Assembly (NCBI RefSeq): GCF_040448695.1
Contig: NZ_CP159307.1
Location: 1,240,001-1,304,000 of the forward strand
Length of the DNA stretch: 64,000 bases
Direction: 5' to 3'
DNA from: Dehalogenimonas sp. 4OHTPN
GTDB taxonomy: Bacteria; Chloroflexota; Dehalococcoidia; Dehalococcoidales; Dehalococcoidaceae
The notes under the pieces were generated by a model. It was given only the letters and a program-made list of their open reading frames with translations, searched no databases and had not been told where the DNA came from. A program made the position numbers and the translations under genes. Shown here piece after piece: positions 62,791 to 64,000 of this stretch. Position 1 is the stretch's first letter, and the number at the start of each line of letters is the position of its first letter.

Positions 62791-62819
62791 AATATAACCG
62801 AAATTTCTCCCCGCGTAAA
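62791..62819 (-). promoter_or_regulatory. Glycosyltransferase gene promoter
   Basis: Minus strand TTTACG (62819-62814), 17 bp, TATATT (62796-62791), then 8 nt to TTG 62782. Confidence 0.55.
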
Positions 62820-62827
62820 CTTGGCCG

Positions 62828-62856
62828 TTGACACTCAAAATCGCCGGCCTTAGAAT
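62828..62856 (+). promoter_or_regulatory. GlmU-like gene promoter
   Basis: TTGACA (62828-62833), 17 bp, TAGAAT (62851-62856), then 7 nt to the ATG at 62864. It is back to back with the minus-strand promoter at 62791-62819, 8 bp apart. Confidence 0.7.
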
Positions 62857-62863
62857 GCCGATG

Positions 62864-64000
62864 ATGAGTATGACCCCTGCCGTTGTGATTATGGCCGCCG
62901 GTGAAGGAGCCAGAATGCGCCCGCTTACCGGGACGCGCCCCAAGGTGATGCTACCAGTGGCTGGAAAGCCGATCCTGGAACATTTGCTTACCGAATGTGC
63001 GGCCGCTGGCGCCGGCGATTTCGTCCTGGTTGTCGGTTATCACGATGAAGTGGTAAGAAACTATTTTACCGATGGCAGCAAGTGGGGAGTCCGTATCAGA
63101 TATGTCACCCAGCGGCAGCCGGCCGGCACCGCTGACGCCTTGCGCCAGTCAAGTCATTTTCTGGGCGCCGCCTTTGTTTTACTGAACGGCGATATCATGC
63201 TGAAATCAATCGATATTGTCCCGCTGATTGAAGCGGAAACCAACCTGCTTTCTATCGTTGAACTTCCAAATGTCGAAGGCAAGGGAGTGATGGAGACTCG
63301 GGGCGGGCAAGTCGTCCGGCTGTACGAGAAATGTACCCGCCCGCCAACCCGACTGGCTAACGCCGGGGCATATCATTTTACGGGGGATATCCTGAAGTTC
63401 GTACAGCAGACTCCGAGATCGCCACGAGGCGAGCATGAAATAACAGATACGGTTCAGGCGCTCATCGACGCCGGAATTCCAGTCGGTTACCGGTCGGTCA
63501 GCACCTGGTCAGAACTAAGTTACCCGTGGGATTTGTTCCAAGCTAACGAATCGGCGCTGGCGAATTGCCCGCCGTCAGTCGAAGGCATGATTGAGCCTGG
63601 CGCCACCATTACCGGCTCTGTCGCCGTCGGCCATGGAAGCCTGATCAAAGCCGGGTCTTACATCACAGGGCCGGTGAAAATAGGCAGGAATTGCGTTATT
63701 GGGCCAAACTGCCATATCCGCCCGGCAACGGATATCGGAGATGAATGTCACATCGGCGCCGGGGTAGAAATCAAGAATTCGATCATCATGACAGGCACCA
63801 GGATTCCTCACCTCTCTTATGTGGGCGACAGCATAATCGGGCAAAATTGCAACCTGGGAGCAGGGACTCAAATAGCCAACCTGCGGCTGGATAAAAAAGC
63901 GATCGCGGTAAACGGAATCAACACCGGCCGGCAAAAACTGGGCGGTATCTTCGGAGACGGCGTCGTCACCGGTATCAATGCCTCGATCAATCCCGGGACA
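62864..64000 (+). CDS. GlmU-like bifunctional nucleotidyltransferase/acetyltransferase, partial
   Basis: Read from the plus strand; the frame stays open to the window end (379 codons). It has the nucleotidyltransferase start AVVIMAAGEGARMRPLTGTRPK, MLPVAGKPILEHLL, and LLNGDIMLKS, followed from about residue 240 by left-handed beta-helix repeats (SVAVGHGSLIKAGSYITGPV, KIGRNCVIGPNCHIRP). This is the arrangement of archaeal-type UDP-GlcNAc pyrophosphorylase/acetyltransferase and other sugar-phosphate nucleotidyltransferases. Three ATGs compete: 62855, 62864 and 62870. The one at 62864 follows the -10 box by 7 nt. C-terminus lies beyond the window. Confidence 0.88.
   Translation, partial: MSMTPAVVIMAAGEGARMRPLTGTRPKVMLPVAGKPILEHLLTECAAAGAGDFVLVVGYHDEVVRNYFTDGSKWGVRIRYVTQRQPAGTADALRQSSHFLGAAFVLLNGDIMLKSIDIVPLIEAETNLLSIVELPNVEGKGVMETRGGQVVRLYEKCTRPPTRLANAGAYHFTGDILKFVQQTPRSPRGEHEITDTVQALIDAGIPVGYRSVSTWSELSYPWDLFQANESALANCPPSVEGMIEPGATITGSVAVGHGSLIKAGSYITGPVKIGRNCVIGPNCHIRPATDIGDECHIGAGVEIKNSIIMTGTRIPHLSYVGDSIIGQNCNLGAGTQIANLRLDKKAIAVNGINTGRQKLGGIFGDGVVTGINASINPGT

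Overview
The window is bacterial chromosome, dense with housekeeping genes, with short intergenic spaces and frequent 4-nt start/stop overlaps. Gene content points to the Dehalococcoidia (Chloroflexota), possibly a Dehalogenimonas-like organism: a two-gene SufC-SufB system, a translin-like protein, a membrane pyrophosphatase, a ThiD2-ThiE fusion, a tandem DnaC-type loader next to DnaB and a DnaD-like protein, and no recognisable outer-membrane genes. The taxon is inferred from gene content; no alignment was run.

Layout. 1-6.9 kb: end of a TsaC-like gene, then guaA and the purine genes purD, purE, purB, purC (+). 6.9-12.7 kb: a histidine operon on the minus strand, hisZ-hisG-hisD-hisC-hisB, in which hisG is a tandem fusion. 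12.7-15.4 kb: a leader or possible RNA gene, an NfeD/slipin pair and birA. 15.4-16.5 kb: a visibly AT-rich patch with an orphan membrane protein and a broken zinc-ribbon gene. 16.5-25.6 kb: a phosphoesterase domain protein, a Ycf45/SpoIIIAA-like ATPase, tmk, mnmA, rnhB, yraN, thiD2E, a translin-like gene, hppA, and a convergent metallo-hydrolase. 25.6-27.2 kb: a composite array of palindromic repeats. 27.2-31.8 kb: glyS, a crcB/DUF190 cassette that appears to have inserted in front of an SbcD-like nuclease, and a pseudouridine synthase. 31.8-38.9 kb: purine salvage (hpt, ade, a phosphoribosyltransferase), an ABC exporter, queA and surE. 39-43.3 kb: a DUF2520 oxidoreductase, panD, panB, panC and an MFS transporter. 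43.3-47.3 kb: four tRNAs, a PAP2-like membrane protein, sufC-sufB and three tandem FmdB-type zinc ribbons. 47.4-58.2 kb: a long plus-strand run ending in plsX, trxB, rplI, dnaB, dnaD-like, a double dnaC-like gene and an HNH nuclease. 58.3-64 kb: ricT, holB, lysA (-), ppa (+), a short glycosyltransferase (-) and a GlmU-like gene (+) cut by the window end.

Functionally the genes cover purine synthesis and salvage, histidine, pantothenate and lysine synthesis, thiamine, Fe-S assembly, tRNA modification and charging, and replication (helicase, loader, clamp-loader subunit).

Two points deserve most attention. First, many promoters read directly from the sequence place the -10 box only 7-8 nt before the best start codon (hpt, queA, surE, birA, lysA, a glycosyltransferase, a GlmU-like gene), which predicts leaderless mRNAs and moves several starts. 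Second, HisG is a tandem duplication whose two halves have lost different active-site motifs. No clearly new multi-gene system was recognised; most of the window is ordinary core genome.
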